Counted from the first letter of the stretch, positions 23,101-33,770 are shown. The stretch is 64,000 nt of DNA from Ophthalmolycus amberensis (GCA_024529925.1 JAFEUB010001559.1:1-64000), one strand, 5' to 3'. Translations and numbers: made by a program. Notes: generated by a model from the sequence alone, not told the origin.

Positions 23101-25224
23101 GAACGTTCTCATGAACTCTCTGTGCGCTCCAAATATCAGCTCTCGGCCAGGGAATTGGTTTATAATAAGGTGTTGTTGTCTGGACTTGTTTTTACTGATC
23201 TGAGGGAAGTGAGAATGAATTCTAGAGGGAAATTAAAACTAATTCAATCCTTTCATTTGTATAACGATAGATCCAGAGCATTACAGATTCATCCCGTGGG
23301 TCTATTCGGCGTAAAAACCTGTCTGCCTCGCGCTCCCGGCACAGCGTGGACGAAGCAGCCAGCGTGGCAGAACAAGCAGAAGACGAGGTAATGCTGCCAC
23401 GGTCCGTTTTAGGATCAAATAACTTGACCCTCTTGTTCTCCGGCTGAATCTGCTGTCATTGTTTGATCTCGTCCCGAGTGGCCGCTGGGTTTCTCCCACA
23501 CTGATGAGTGTCTCTTTTCTCTCTTTCACTGTCACGTCGCGGTGTCTGTCTCTCAGTCTGTGGCTGTGTCCAACCCAAAACAGGTGCAGGTCATCCACAG
23601 TAAGAACGCCTCCGCACCAACCAGCCCCACGAGCCCCACGTCTCCCGCTGCGCCTGCGGGGGGCGCCGCCACGTGGACGGACAACACGGGCGCAGAGAAA
23701 GGGAAGAGCACTTTGGCAGCGAACCCGGAGGCCGGCAAGGACCTCTTCAACATGAAGCCGTGAGTGACCTGTCAGTCCTCTGCTCAGCTCCCAGCACAGG
23801 AAGCACACATGACACATGACATGCACGCGGCACACGTGGGTCAGTGGTAAATATTTGTGTGTATCGACCCACTCCCGATCTCCACACTCACAGACTTTGA
23901 GGTGCGCTCCTATAAAGTCTTTGTGTTTGAGGGCTCTCTGGCAGACCCTTTGAGCGCTTTATTAACCCTTTCCGTAAGTAAATTACATTTACTCCTTGAG
24001 GGTTCAGGGTTTAAGGCCTCAGGGGGGACATTGGGATTGGGCCTAAGACTTAAGGAAAAAACGCAAGTGAGCGAAACGTGGATGCAATTAAGAGACTTGG
24101 GATGTATGCATTGGGTTCCTGAGCAACAAACGAAACGTAAACCATGAACTAACACAGATCTTGTAAATGCACATGTGCTGTTGGTAATTAACTGTAATCA
24201 TTCCCCCCCCCCCCTAACATGCTGCTGCAGGGAGTGGGAGAACTTGTAAGTATTCTTCTTTTATTTTGGAGGAAGACGCACTGTGTGAACTGAGCAGCTG
24301 AGAGCCTGATTTGTGAACCAAAGAACTAATGCGGCTTTCTGTTTGTCGCATCAGGAGCCAGGTCGACGTGAGGCGGATGCACACGGCGATGCGGCTCAAT
24401 GAGGTCATCATAAAGAAGTCCAAGGAGGCAAAACTGGTCCTGCTCAACATGCCTGGACCCCCCAAGAACCGCGTGGGCAACGAAAACTGTATCCTACATC
24501 ATAAATACAGTATAATGTATACTTTGCTCTGTTCAGTTCAGATCCTGCAGGTCCCACGATGACCAAAGTCTTCTGTCCCGATATCGGTCATCTCATATCT
24601 CAATAACAATACATATCGCGATATAGCATGTTTTCTGTTCATTACAGTCAATATGAAATGACCACATGGTAAAGCCTATATATTCTATATTCCTGTGTTA
24701 AAATACTTGACAAATGAGAAGTGTTTTATCATTTAATTAAGAACTTTTGTGCAAAGCGAACATAAACAGCTTAGAGGTTATTATATACAAACATACAGTT
24801 CTGCTAAAAATATCTGTCTTCATTTTTTAGACTCGACTAGAATCTTTGCTGTTTTTGTGAAATATTGGATAGTTTTTACGTGTTTGGACATTGAACAGTT
24901 ATTTAAATAAAACCCTTTAAGGAGGTCAGAGGGGAAATCGCTCTCTTATAGATGAAACGTGTGACAAGGAACCTCGAATAGACGCAGCTGGGACCTGATG
25001 GTTACATTTTTTTTTAATGTAAAATATATATATCTACATACTTAAGGTAAAAGCAAAGGATAAATCCGTCTTTAACTAACACTTTCATGTCATGTAAGAA
25101 AACTACTCTCCTTCACTGTGCTTGTCTCTCAGACATGGAGTTCCTTGAGGTGCTCACTGAAGGTCTCAATCGGGTCCTCCTGGTGCGTGGAGGTGGACGT
25201 GAGGTCATCACCATCTACTCCTGA
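14440..25224 (+). CDS. slc12a5: K-Cl cotransporter 2 (KCC2), exons 2 to last; first exon not found
   Basis: Electroneutral K-Cl symporter of the neuronal plasma membrane that keeps intracellular chloride low, so that GABA and glycine inhibit. The 25 exons found are 14440-14543, 14634-14774, 15488-15634, 17173-17227, 17315-17445, 17609-17856, 17941-18152, 18248-18416, 18999-19097, 19200-19257, 19418-19592, 19941-20059, 20164-20262, 20549-20668, 20820-20924, 21044-21212, 21597-21792, 22126-22295, 22457-22588, 22884-22991, 23271-23387, 23584-23759, 24231-24245, 24355-24488 and 25133-25224. KCC2-specific signatures are GDGNPKESSPFIN, YDGKNMALFEEEMDTSPMV and the 15-nt microexon giving EWEN. The ~12-helix core ([40 protein letters not shown]) and the regulatory C-tail are complete, ending REVITIYS. 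Regulatory sites equivalent to mammalian S940 (SRGSIRRKN), T906 (YTYEKTLVM) and T1007 (RRMHTAMRL) are kept. About 1,095 residues are encoded here. All exon phases agree except that exon 18248-18416 is 169 nt where 168 is required. The a or b fish paralogue cannot be told. Confidence 0.95.
14857..15040 (+). mobile_element. MITE-like fragment inside an slc12a5 intron
   Basis: CATACACTGTATATAAGAAG, TGACGTCACCC, GACGTCGCCATCTTGG and TTTTTTTGCAACC follow in the same order as in the longer copy at 7149. Only the left part is present. Confidence 0.55.
15850..16020 (+). repeat. Degenerate tandem duplication in slc12a5 intron
   Basis: Two diverged copies of a TTTTT..G(T)AAAGAT(A/G)AAGGA..GGCATAC/GACATAC...GATGGGAA(T)GGTTTTT stretch lie at about 15880-15930 and 15950-16010 within T-rich intron sequence. 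Confidence 0.5.
16550..16730 (+). repeat. Fish SINE/MITE-like repeat (GTACTTTACTTTACTATTGA type)
   Basis: GTGGTGTACAGTAACGAAGT, ACTGTACTTAAGTCA, CTGTACTTTACTTTACTATT and TTTTACTTCACGACATTTTG reproduce the order of a repeat family common in percomorph introns. A copy of the same family in inverse orientation lies at about 47865-48000. Confidence 0.55.
20071..20108 (+). repeat. (CA)n microsatellite just after an slc12a5 5' splice site
   Basis: A 38-base CA run starts 11 bases downstream of the donor at 20060 (AT|GTGAGC). The whole intron is only 104 bp. Confidence 0.95.
22650..22730 (-). repeat. Small LINE-tail-like remnant in slc12a5 intron
   Basis: TTTATTTGATCAGGCTATCT, then CATTGAGATCAAAG, followed by AAAGGGATAGTTTTGG, resembles the reverse complement of a common fish LINE 3' tail fused to a repeat terminus. 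It is too short for firm classification. Confidence 0.35.
24231..24245 (+). other. slc12a5: 15-nt microexon of slc12a5
   Basis: Fifteen bases lie between ...CTGCAG and GTAAGT and encode P-E-W-E-N(-L) across the junctions, in phase with both neighbours. The mammalian KCC2 protein has the same EWENL insert that other KCCs lack, so this exon also identifies the paralogue. A poly-C tract (about 24205-24215) sits in the polypyrimidine region upstream. Neural microexon control is a plausible inference only. Confidence 0.85.
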
Positions 25225-25249
25225 AGGGGCTTTGAGGTGTTTCAGGGGC

Positions 25250-25267
25250 CCACACACACACACACAA

Positions 25268-25302
<35 letters not shown>

Positions 25303-25350
25303 TATACACAGACTCTGCCCTCCATATTGTCCCCCCCCCCCCCCCCCCCC
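25250..25350. repeat. (CA)n and poly-C cluster in slc12a5 3'UTR
   Basis: CA runs interrupted by AATAT end at 25300, followed by a 20-base C run at 25331-25350. This lies only 26 bases after the slc12a5 stop. Confidence 0.9.
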
Positions 25351-25874
25351 ACAACCTCACATATTCACCGTTACACCACATGAAGAATTGTGCAGCGGTC
25401 GACTCTCTGATCTCTGCCTGTCAGCTGATAACAGCAGACATACGTTTTTGCTTAGTTCTGACATTTTATTGCAAAACGAAACCCAAAGCGTCTCTTATTC
25501 TAAGAAAGAAAATGGAAAGTTTTCACTTATTTCTTTCCCTTTTCTGACTTGTTAAATCAACATTCTGTCCTTTTGCTTTTCTTCCTGTTCATTTGTCAAA
25601 GAGGATTTTTTTCTTCTTCTTTTAACTGTTATTTATTTATTCATATTATATTATTTATGTATTTATTTATCTAATCATGTCTGTCTTTGTCCTGGTCTAA
25701 TTTTGCTTTTCATTGTATGGTTGGAAGCATACAGGTATTGTTATTAGACTTACAGGTAATGATATGTATTAATAGTGGAAATGGGTTCATTCACATTCAT
25801 TAATTGGAGAATTGAAAAAGCAGAAGTGCGAGCTGTAAATACATAATAATACATTATTATTCGTTATGTTTGTA

Positions 25875-25880
25875 AATAAA
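25875..25880 (+). terminator. slc12a5: Candidate poly(A) signal, slc12a5
   Basis: AATAAA in AT-rich 3' sequence, 650 bases after the stop. An alternative distal signal is at 27460-27465. Confidence 0.4.
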
Positions 25881-26044
25881 AGTCGGCATCTGATAGATTC
25901 ATGTCAATGACATGTCATAAATTATATCGTAAACTATTTATTTTTCATATGGTGTGGTTCAGAAAAAACGTTTAGATCCATAAATGTTCTGTATTTGACG
26001 CATGCTGAGTGCACCATGATTGAAGGACTTTGTTCGTTGGGTTT

Positions 26045-26345
26045 CTTGCAGAGAGTGATATAAGAAGATTGGTCCCGCTCTCAGCCTCAGCCACGAGATG
26101 CTTAGCTTAGCTTAGCTTAGCATAAATACTGGAAACAGCTAGCATTGCTCTGTCCAAAGGTAACAAAATAAAGCTCACTAATTAATATGTTGTATCTCGT
26201 TTGTTTAATTGTTACAAAAAACAGTGCTTTATTATAAAATAGTTATTATTGTTATTCTGTTAAGTTAACTGCTAACGTGAGAGTCGTATCAACCTTCTCG
26301 TCTAACTCTCTGCAAGACATATTTCCCAAAATGTCCAACTACATC
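26045..26345 (+). mobile_element. MITE with inverted termini and TTAGC-rich core
   Basis: The left arm (AGAGTGATATAAGAAGATTG, then GTCCCGCTCTCA) is mirrored by the right arm at 26275-26345. The right arm's reverse complement reads ACATTTTGGGAAATATGTCT, then CAGAGAGTTAGACGAGAAGG, then TTGATACGACTCTCA. Between them lie tandem TTAGC units and TACTGGAAACAGCTAGCATT. Related fragments occur at 4768-4830, 39479-39520 and 43915-44020. No transposase is present. Confidence 0.65.
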
Positions 26346-27162
26346 AAATGTAAATTTGCTGCTATACTAATGCACCCTGTTTAAAAATGTGAACGCTGTG
26401 ATGTTGTGAACGCAAACATTTGCAGATAGTGAATAATATGTACAAATTAAAGTATTTTGGAAGAATCTCAGAATGTTTGTATTAAACAGTTTCAGGATGA
26501 TTTATTCGTCGAGTCAGATTATCCTGCAGAGTGCTACCGCTCAGACATTTAGTAGCTGTGAGTCTGTGGATGTTTAGTTTATATTCGTGTGTGCTTTAGT
26601 CATTTTTGAGCATTTATTAACTCATGCACATCTGCTGTTTCGTCATAGATATTCACACCGAGTCTGCAAACATTTCATAGGATATGACCAGTAAGAGTCG
26701 GCCACATGTACATTACATGTGCTTAGTTTATATAATGTCTATATAGGCGACAAAGTGTTTGGTCATAATAGTTTATTATGGAAGTTTTTGTACAGTAAGT
26801 ACACAGTAGTTTGATTTTATTCCTCTCTCCCCTCGTTGCTCTATTAGTGCTGTGAAGTATTTCACTTAGAAAATTCTGCATCACTTGCAAAAAGCATTTA
26901 GTATATTTTCCAGGAAATCATAAGACGTGTGAGTAAAATTTGTATTGTTTTCAACCCCGTAGCTCACCTCATCATATTGATATGTCCTCTTTTGGTGAAT
27001 ATCTATGCAGCCCCCCGTGTTTCCCTTACACAGTAACTCTGAAAGGTGTGGGTGCAGAACATGAGCAGCAACGAACCTGTGTTTATTTTTGATTCATGAG
27101 AAGATGATGTAGCTCTACAGGTTGATGTATCGGTCACTGGTCTGCAGAAGTCATAATCTATA

Positions 27163-27163
<1 letters not shown>

Positions 27164-27195
<32 letters not shown>
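27164..27195. repeat. (GT)n microsatellite
   Basis: Uninterrupted GT run of 32 bases. Confidence 0.95.
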
Positions 27196-27196
<1 letters not shown>

Positions 27197-27480
27197 TACC
27201 TGATGCTTGTTTGTGTGTGGACGGTGTGTGTAACTCAACAGGAGGACAGAGTGAAGATGGGACATTTCTAAATAGGTGTGTGATTTTTAGGCTTAGCGAT
27301 AACACGTGCAATGTGTGTCAACACGGGTTTTATAGATGTATAATAGTTTGTATTGTCTTTTAAAATGATGAACAAACTTTCTTTCATGTTCTGCCATGTC
27401 TTATGCAATGATGTACAAGTAATGGTTGAAAGAAACCATTTTATATGTCGGCAAAATGCAATAAACTCAAATCATTTTAA

Positions 27481-28684
27481 TACGACAGTGACGTTCGAGT
27501 GTCGGTGATGTTCTTACAGCGTCTGCTTACAGATTCATTGTTTTGCAATTGGATTTATGGTTTGAACTTTTGAAAATGTCGACTGTGTTTGCCTCTTTAT
27601 CAGCATCTCAGATCAACACGAGACACATATAGAACATCAAATATTAATTTGATGTTCTATCAAATGGTGAGAGAATTGTTAGACAACAAAGAAGTTGTCG
27701 AACCGTGTTGTAAGACACAAACTGTTATATCAGTCTTCTGTTCTCACCTTAAAGGTTCAATAAATGTGACTCAGAGCATTAAAGTGTAACTTCACCCGCT
27801 GCAGCATTTTGAAAAAAAAGTGTGCAAGGAGCTGAGGAGGGGGGAGTTGCTCAATGGGTGTTAACATTCTATTTTTGGATGTATTTCATGACGTAGACTC
27901 GTCCCAAAAGGTCGACTCTATCTCAAAATTGCCAATATTAACACCAGCATCGATGCGTTTCATCATAGTACAGTTATATGATTTAGTTTACTGCCTCAAA
28001 AAACATGCTTACGTGTGCAGTTTCTCTTTATTATGGCAGCAAACAGCTGTTATCTAATGTCTACATGAGCAGAGAGTGAAGTCCGATCTCCTTTTGTGTG
28101 TTGTAATCCGAGCTTTCTCCTTCTTTTGATGACGTAGCTTTAGATGCATGCTTTTAGTGCATATTAGTGCACGTGAGCAAACCCCACTGGTGAGCTCACG
28201 CTCTGCACCGGCTCAGCCGTCGCCATGTTGAGAGCCGCCAAGAGGCAACAGAACCGCTCCCGATGTCGCAGACGGCTCCTTCGCTGATCGTGACATGCAA
28301 GGTGAAGCGTTTGTGATTGTGCATTTCGTCGTCATGTCCCGACTGATCGAAAGAGACGCTCACGGGTCAGCAAACGCTCTGTCCCAATGTTTTCCAAATG
28401 GAAATCAGCCAGCGGGATCAAAAACATGGTTAACACATGCCGACTTTTTATTCTGCATATACGTTTTTATAATGCATATTTTTATTGTGTGAATTATATT
28501 ATATATTTCAGAACTGTTACAAGTCTTATTACAGCGGTCCACGCTGCAGCGTTATATAGCTTCTGTGTGTTTGAGAGAGCGAGACGGCAGGAACGAGGTC
28601 GATGTCTTTGACCCGTCTTATCTGAGCAGATAAACCGCAGACTGCAGAAGAACTGATCGGCGTTTGTCCCAAAGAAGAGTCGGG
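27481..28684. other. Intergenic, no gene seen
   Basis: No coding similarity was found. Part of 27775-28270 has the feel of a dispersed fish repeat (TAAAGTGTAACTTCACCCGC, then GCCGTCGCCATGTTGAGAGC), but no second copy exists in the window to confirm it. Confidence 0.4.
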
Positions 28685-29716
28685 ATGAAGACGAAGTCGA
28701 CCAGCCTTCGAGTGAGGTTACCTGTGTTTGTGTTTGTCACACAGGTGGTCGTCCTTGCATTGTATGCAGCCTTTGTCACGTACGATGAGCAATCGGACGC
28801 CAGGTTTCAGACCAACAGGACTAACCCCATGGACAACGAGGTGTACAGGGACTGCCCTGTTTTCACGGACATACAGGTCATGATATTCCTCGGCTTCGGG
28901 TGCCTGCCGGCGTTTTTCCGACTCTACGGCTTTGGGGGGGATGGTCTTTAACTTCCTCACGGCCACCTTCGCCATCCAGTGGGCCTTCCCGGTGCAGGGC
29001 TACTTCCAGTTCAGCCACGAGGGTAAGATCCACCTTGGGGTGATCAACCTCATGAGTTTGCGTGCGCCGTGGTGCTGATATCCTTCGGCTCCGTGCTGGG
29101 GAGGACGAGTCCCCTGCAGCTGCTGGTCATGGCTCTGCTGGAGGTGCCGGTGTTTGCGTGCACCGAGTGGGCCGTGCTCAAGCATCTGAAGATCAACGAC
29201 GCGGGGGGCTGCATTATTATCCACCTGTTTGCCTGCTACTTTGGCTTGGGTGTCTCGTTTGCGCTGTACAGGCCTTGCCTGAACGAAGGCCACGCGAAGG
29301 AGACCACCAGCTACCAGTCCGACATCCTGTCGGTGATGGGGACCTTGTTGCTCTGGGTGTTCAGGCCCTCCTTCAACTCGGCGTTGATCCTGAAAGGAGA
29401 CGAGCAGCACAGAGCCGTCCTCCACACCTTCCTCGGCCTCAGCGCCTCCACGCTCACGGCCTTCGCTCTCTCGGCCATGCTGAACAAAAACGGCAAGATC
29501 ACCATGGCCGACGTTCAGAACGTGACCCTGGCTGGAGGCGTGACGGTCGGGGCGTCCGTGGATATGATGATCTCGCCCGCGGCTGCGTACGCTCTGGGCG
29601 CTCTGGGCGCTCTGGGCTGCACCGCGTGCATGCTAGGCTACAGGTACTTGACCCCCTTCCTGGCCCGGCTCTTCCAGTTTTTTGAGGTTCCTCCGGATTA
29701 TTACTCACCAGCTTAA
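28685..29716 (+). pseudogene. Intronless, frameshifted, 3'-truncated Rh-family ammonium transporter copy
   Basis: Rh glycoproteins are membrane channels for NH3/CO2 with about 12 helices, normally encoded by about ten exons. Here the N-terminal two-thirds runs without introns. Frame 1 (28685 to ~28940) gives RLPVFVFVTQVVVLALYAAF and YDEQSDARFQTNRTNPMDNE. Frame 2 (~28943-29050) gives FNFLTATFAIQWAFPVQGYF. Frame 3 (~29052-29716) gives GSVLGRTSPLQLLVMALLEV, LLWVFRPSFNSALILKGDEQ, NVTLAGGVTVGASVDMMISP and YRYLTPFLARLFQ. The first shift is an extra G in a seven-G run at about 28934-28940. The second is an apparent loss of about 7 bases at about 29052. The protein ends after helix 9 with an unrelated 12-residue tail, so the conserved 'GIHDTCGVHNLHG' part is missing. 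It is closest to Rhcg-like or primitive fish Rh proteins. A retrocopy is likely, though no poly(A) tail is visible at the truncated 3' end. Confidence 0.8.
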
Positions 29717-31200
29717 ACTCCATAATAACACAATGGAGGGTTCTGCTGCCTGATATGGAGCAGCCAAGTGTGGTCAATGCATTTGACTGAGGAAGATGTG
29801 AATAAGCCTGTATTTGTCTTTATAAGTAATTTAATGTGCTACAACAACTAATTACATGTTTACATCCATGACATTGTAAATATGAGTGCAGTGACGCTGC
29901 GCAGCACTCTTTGTCTGATGCAACCAGCAATGTTGTTATTTATTGTCCGACATGCAAACATAAAAGGAAATTGAGTGATAGTTCTCTTGGTTAATTCGCC
30001 ACAAGTTTTTAATGTGAAATAAACACTTTTGAAACCGTGTGCATTTTATCAAAATAGTAATTGTGTAAATAATTAAAGCTGTGAAGTCAACTAAAGTTTA
30101 AAAATGTCGACATCCTTGAGATGCATCGTCTGGTTTTCATGGGACATGAAAAAAACTACTTAAAAAAATAAATAACAACAAAGATGCAAAAACATTTTTT
30201 TTTTTAAACGCACAGGAGCAAACAGGCTTAAATACCTATAACAAGCATCATCTACATGAAACTAATGAGGAATATAATTAACTGACAACTGCCAGACCAA
30301 ATTATGTGAATATTACTGACAAATTAAACATATATACTGTTAAAGTCTTATAAAGTTAATATTGATGTGGAAGCACATACAAAAATAACAAATGTTTTAA
30401 ATTACATTTAAAGGTGTGTGTTTCACAGGTCTGTAGCATTGATGATGTTGGCATCATTAGCAGATAATAAAAGAGAGATGAGAGACCACTGACATTTATT
30501 TTTCCTCATCACTAGATGGCGACCATGAGCCGTGAAACGAAACTGACGAGTTAGTTCTCGCGAGGAAAGGCGAGATTTCAAAGCCTCAGGGTGTTCGTGC
30601 CCACAGCATCGTCTGACAGGAGAGATGTTGTTGTTTGAGGCTAGCCCCTTTTGGAAGAGCGCTGGGCTTTAAAACTAACTTTACGTCGTGGACAAACAGT
30701 GGAATTACAATGTAATGTACTAAACTGACGAATCTAGAGGTATTGTCCTTCCTCCGTTCATGTTAATGAATGGAGGAGGCTCGACAAGAGCTGGGAGGCG
30801 GGGTCAAAGAAAACGCTAGTGCGCATGCTCCAACTGGGCCCGTAATGCGGAAGATCCGGGTACTCTCATCTGAATTCCACACTCGGAAGTCGAACTTTTT
30901 TATACATCCTTGGTTTAACGAGATATTTTGGCATAAAACGTATGAAAGGGAGTCGCACACAGTAAAGGTTCCAAATCCTCATGTTTAGGAGTTTGCATAG
31001 AAACTCATGAACGGAAACCAAAATTTGGCAATTTCTCCCTTTTTTAATTAGTTATTTTAGATGTACACATAATACAATATTTTAAGTGAGCACTGTATTA
31101 GATTTTTAAATGTATTTGACTAATTTGAATTAAATTGAAAAGCAGCAGATACAGAAATACTTTTTTTGTAATATATGGGCACACCAATAAACTACTCTAC
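29717..31200. other. Intergenic, no gene seen
   Basis: AT-rich DNA with a poly-T tract near 30197. The short open frames at 30763-30988, on both strands, have no family similarity. Confidence 0.55.
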
Positions 31201-31205
31201 TGTAA

Positions 31206-31232
31206 AGATAAGATAAGATAAGATAAGATAAT
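31206..31232 (-). repeat. (TTATC)n tail of the LINE
   Basis: About five GATAA units on the plus strand form the 3'-terminal microsatellite of the minus-strand LINE. Confidence 0.85.
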
Positions 31233-33200
31233 CCTTTATTAGTCCCTCAGTGGGGAAATTACAGGATTACAGCAGCATTGCTCACAAGTAATAAAATAAA
31301 AGATAAAATCAAGTAATATAATAAACTAAACAGTAAACAGTAGAACAGTAATAAAATAAGACAGAAAAGAAGAGTATTAGATATACTAAATATGCCAGTA
31401 TATACAGAATATACAGGCGGATCAGGTAAATACTTAAAACGTATTGGATATTGCACGGTTTAGATAAGATATTGCACCAGGTGAATGAATTAAAGTGTTC
31501 AGTGTGTGCAAAGTGTTCGTGTTCAAGTGTTCAGTGTTAGTGGTCCACCGAGAGCAGTTTGTTGTGCAGCCTGACAGCAGCGGGGAGAAAGGACTTGCGG
31601 TACCTCTCCCTCAGACACCGGGGGTGAATCAGCCGGTGACTGAAGGAGCTGTGCAGAGCTGCCAGAGTGTCCTGCATGGGGTGGGAGGCGTGGCTCATCA
31701 GGGATGAGAGCTTCGCCATCATCCTCCTGTCTCCCACCACCTCCACAGTATCCAGTGGACACCCGAGCACGCTGCTGGCCTTCCTCACCAGTTTGTCCAG
31801 TCTCCTCCTGTCAGCTGCCGCGATGCTGCTGCTCCAGAAGACCACTCCATAGAAGATGGCTGATGCCACCACGGAGTCGAAGAAGGTCTTCAGGAGTGCT
31901 CCCTGCACCCCAAAAGACCTCAGTCTCCTCAGCAGAAAGAGTCTGCTCTGTCCTTTTTTATAGAGAGCGTGAGCGTGGTCAGTCCAGTCCAGTTTATTGT
32001 TCAAGTGAACACCCAGGTACTTATACGACTTCACGACCTCAATGTCCAGTCCCTGGATGCTCACCGGTGTCGGAGGAGGGCGTTTACCCCAGCGGAAGTC
32101 CACCACCAGCTCCTTGGTCTTGCTGGAGTTGATGTGGAGGCGGTTCCGCTGGCACCATCCTAAAAAGTCCTGGTTCAGTTCCCTGTATTCTCTGTCATCA
32201 TCGGCGGAGATGAGGCCGACGATTGCAGAGTCGTCAGAGAACTTTTGCAGGTGGCAGTTTGCAGAGTTATGTTTGAAGTCCGAGGTGTAAATGGAGAAGA
32301 GGAATGGAGCTAGAACGGTTCCCTGTGGGGCCCCTGTGCTGCAGGACACCCGATCTGACTCACACTCCCGTATCCGCACATACTGTGGACGGTTGGTGAG
32401 GTAGTCCAGGATCCATGCAGGTGAGGTGGTGGTCCACCCCGGTCTGCTCCAGCTTGTCCCTCAGAAGCAAAGGCTGGATGGTGTTGAAGGCACTGGAGAA
32501 GTCGTAGAACATGACTCTCACAGTGCTTCCAGCCTTTTCCAGGTGAGAGAGGCATCTCTGCAGCAGGAAGATGACGGCGTCATCCACCCCGATGCCGGAC
32601 TGGTAGGCGAACTGAAGTGGGTCCAGGGATGAACTCACCAGAGGGCGGAGATGGGCAAGGACCAGCCTCTCCAGGGTCTTCATCAGGTGGGATGTCAACG
32701 CCACCGGCCTGTAGCTGTTGAGGTCCTTGGGCCGCGGGTTCTTTGGTACCGGTACCACGCAGGATGTCTTCCATAGCTGTGGTACTTTCCCCAGCCTCAA
32801 GCTCAAGTTGAATATGTGCTCCGCTATCCCGCACAGCTGGTCTGCGCAGGATTTGAGGAGCCTTGAGCTGATGCCGTCTGGACCCGTGGCCTTCCTCGCC
32901 TTGATCCTCCTCAGTTCCTTCCTCACTTGGTTGAGGGACACTCTGGGGGGTGGGGTGCTGTGTCTTGGAGTGGGGGTGGGTTGCTGGTCGTACAGTGCTG
33001 AGTATGAGAGGTGTGAGAGGTGTGGGAGGTGTGGAGGGGAGCCGAGTGCTGTGGGAAGGGGGGAGGTGGAGGGGGGGTAATAATCCACAGTGGATGCAGA
33101 TGATGGGGGTTGCAGCAGCAGGGAGGTCTGGGTGGGGGGAGGGGTGGATGGCTGGTCAAATCTGTTAAAAAATAAGTTCAGCTCATTCACCCATGAGCTA

Positions 33201-33231
33201 TGTGCCATAGAAATATATTTTCTATGGCACA
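33201..33231. repeat. 31-bp near-perfect palindrome at LINE 5' junction
   Basis: The arms TGTGCCATAGAAA and TTTCTATGGCACA flank a 5-base AT centre. It sits exactly where LINE-related sequence begins, including the first codons of the open frame. Confidence 0.9.
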
Positions 33232-33654
33232 TGGGGTTTGCTAATTATTTATCTATTTATTTGTACTGTTCTCTAAGCACCTGCATTTCCCCACACTATG
33301 GCTCATTTTATTAAAGGTAAAGTGACAATATTGACAATGACATTAGATATTTAGGATACTTCACTCCTTATCTCGGGATATTCATTTTATTTGATTTTAA
33401 GTAAAATACATATAGGATTTGGGAGTTTTTGTGACAGTTTAATTCTGACATTCTGCTGGTCTACGTTTCTGATCTGCTGCTATCATTGGACCTCCAACAA
33501 ACCTGGTTACATATATTTGTAATCTATAAGAAATGTTTGTGGACGAGTTTGTAAATAAAGTTATTTAATATACTGTACTGTGTAACCTTGTTTGCTTGTA
33601 GAGTTGTGAGAGAAAGTCAGAAAACCTCAGTTTGTGGTTTCAGAATGAGAGTGG

Positions 33655-33770
33655 TGTAATGTCGTTTATCTCCAGCAGGTGGCGGTAAAGCAAAAACAAA
33701 ACACCACCGCTACCGCAAAATCTGATAGTAGAAGAAGACGAAGAAGAAGAAGGAAGGAGAACGTTTTCAA
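33655..33770 (+). repeat. GGTGGCGGTAA / GAAGAAGAA repeat upstream of rbm39
   Basis: CAGCAGGTGGCGGTAAAGC, then CACCGCTACCGC, then a GAAGAAGAAG-rich run follows the order of a small fish repeat with imperfect inverted halves. It lies directly upstream of the presumed rbm39 first exon. Confidence 0.45.

Larger units (their letters stand above)
25225..27480 (+). other. slc12a5: slc12a5 3'UTR and downstream DNA
   Basis: After the stop, the sequence holds a CA run (25250-25300), a 20-base C run and AT-rich DNA. Candidate poly(A) signals AATAAA occur at 25875-25880 and 27460-27465. The MITE at 26045-26345 lies inside. A long 3'UTR fits KCC2, but transcript extent cannot be shown from sequence alone. 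Confidence 0.5.
31203..33232 (-). mobile_element. 5'-truncated CR1/Rex1-like LINE with reverse transcriptase
   Basis: On the minus strand, frame A (33232-~32430) encodes ARKATGPDGISSRLLKSCAD, VPVPKNPRPKDLNSYRPVAL and motif A FYDFSSAFNTIQP. Frame B (~32430-31537) encodes STGAPQGTVLAPFLFSIYTS, motif C as FSDDSA (usual YADD altered), YKYLGVHLNNKLDW and the C-terminus RYRKSFLPAAVRLHNKLLS. One frameshift near 32430 breaks ORF2. The endonuclease and the start of ORF2 are missing. The 3' end reads (minus strand) CCCCACTGAGGGACTAATAA, then AGGATTATCTTATC, the usual fish CR1/Rex1-type tail with a TTATC repeat at 31206-31232. The element is not active. Confidence 0.9.

Noticed and set aside
23530..23583. 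Use of CTCTCAG at about 23560 as the acceptor for slc12a5 exon 23
   Set aside because: It would add a VAVSNPKQ stretch in frame. The acceptor at 23583 gives EDE-VQVIH, which matches the EEVQLIH of the mammalian protein better. The longer form remains possible as a minor variant.
23302..23835. 177-residue minus-strand frame
   Set aside because: Antisense of slc12a5 exons 22-23 and their intron, with biased GC composition only.
31704..32132. Plus-strand frames across the LINE
   Set aside because: Complement of the minus-strand reverse transcriptase gene.
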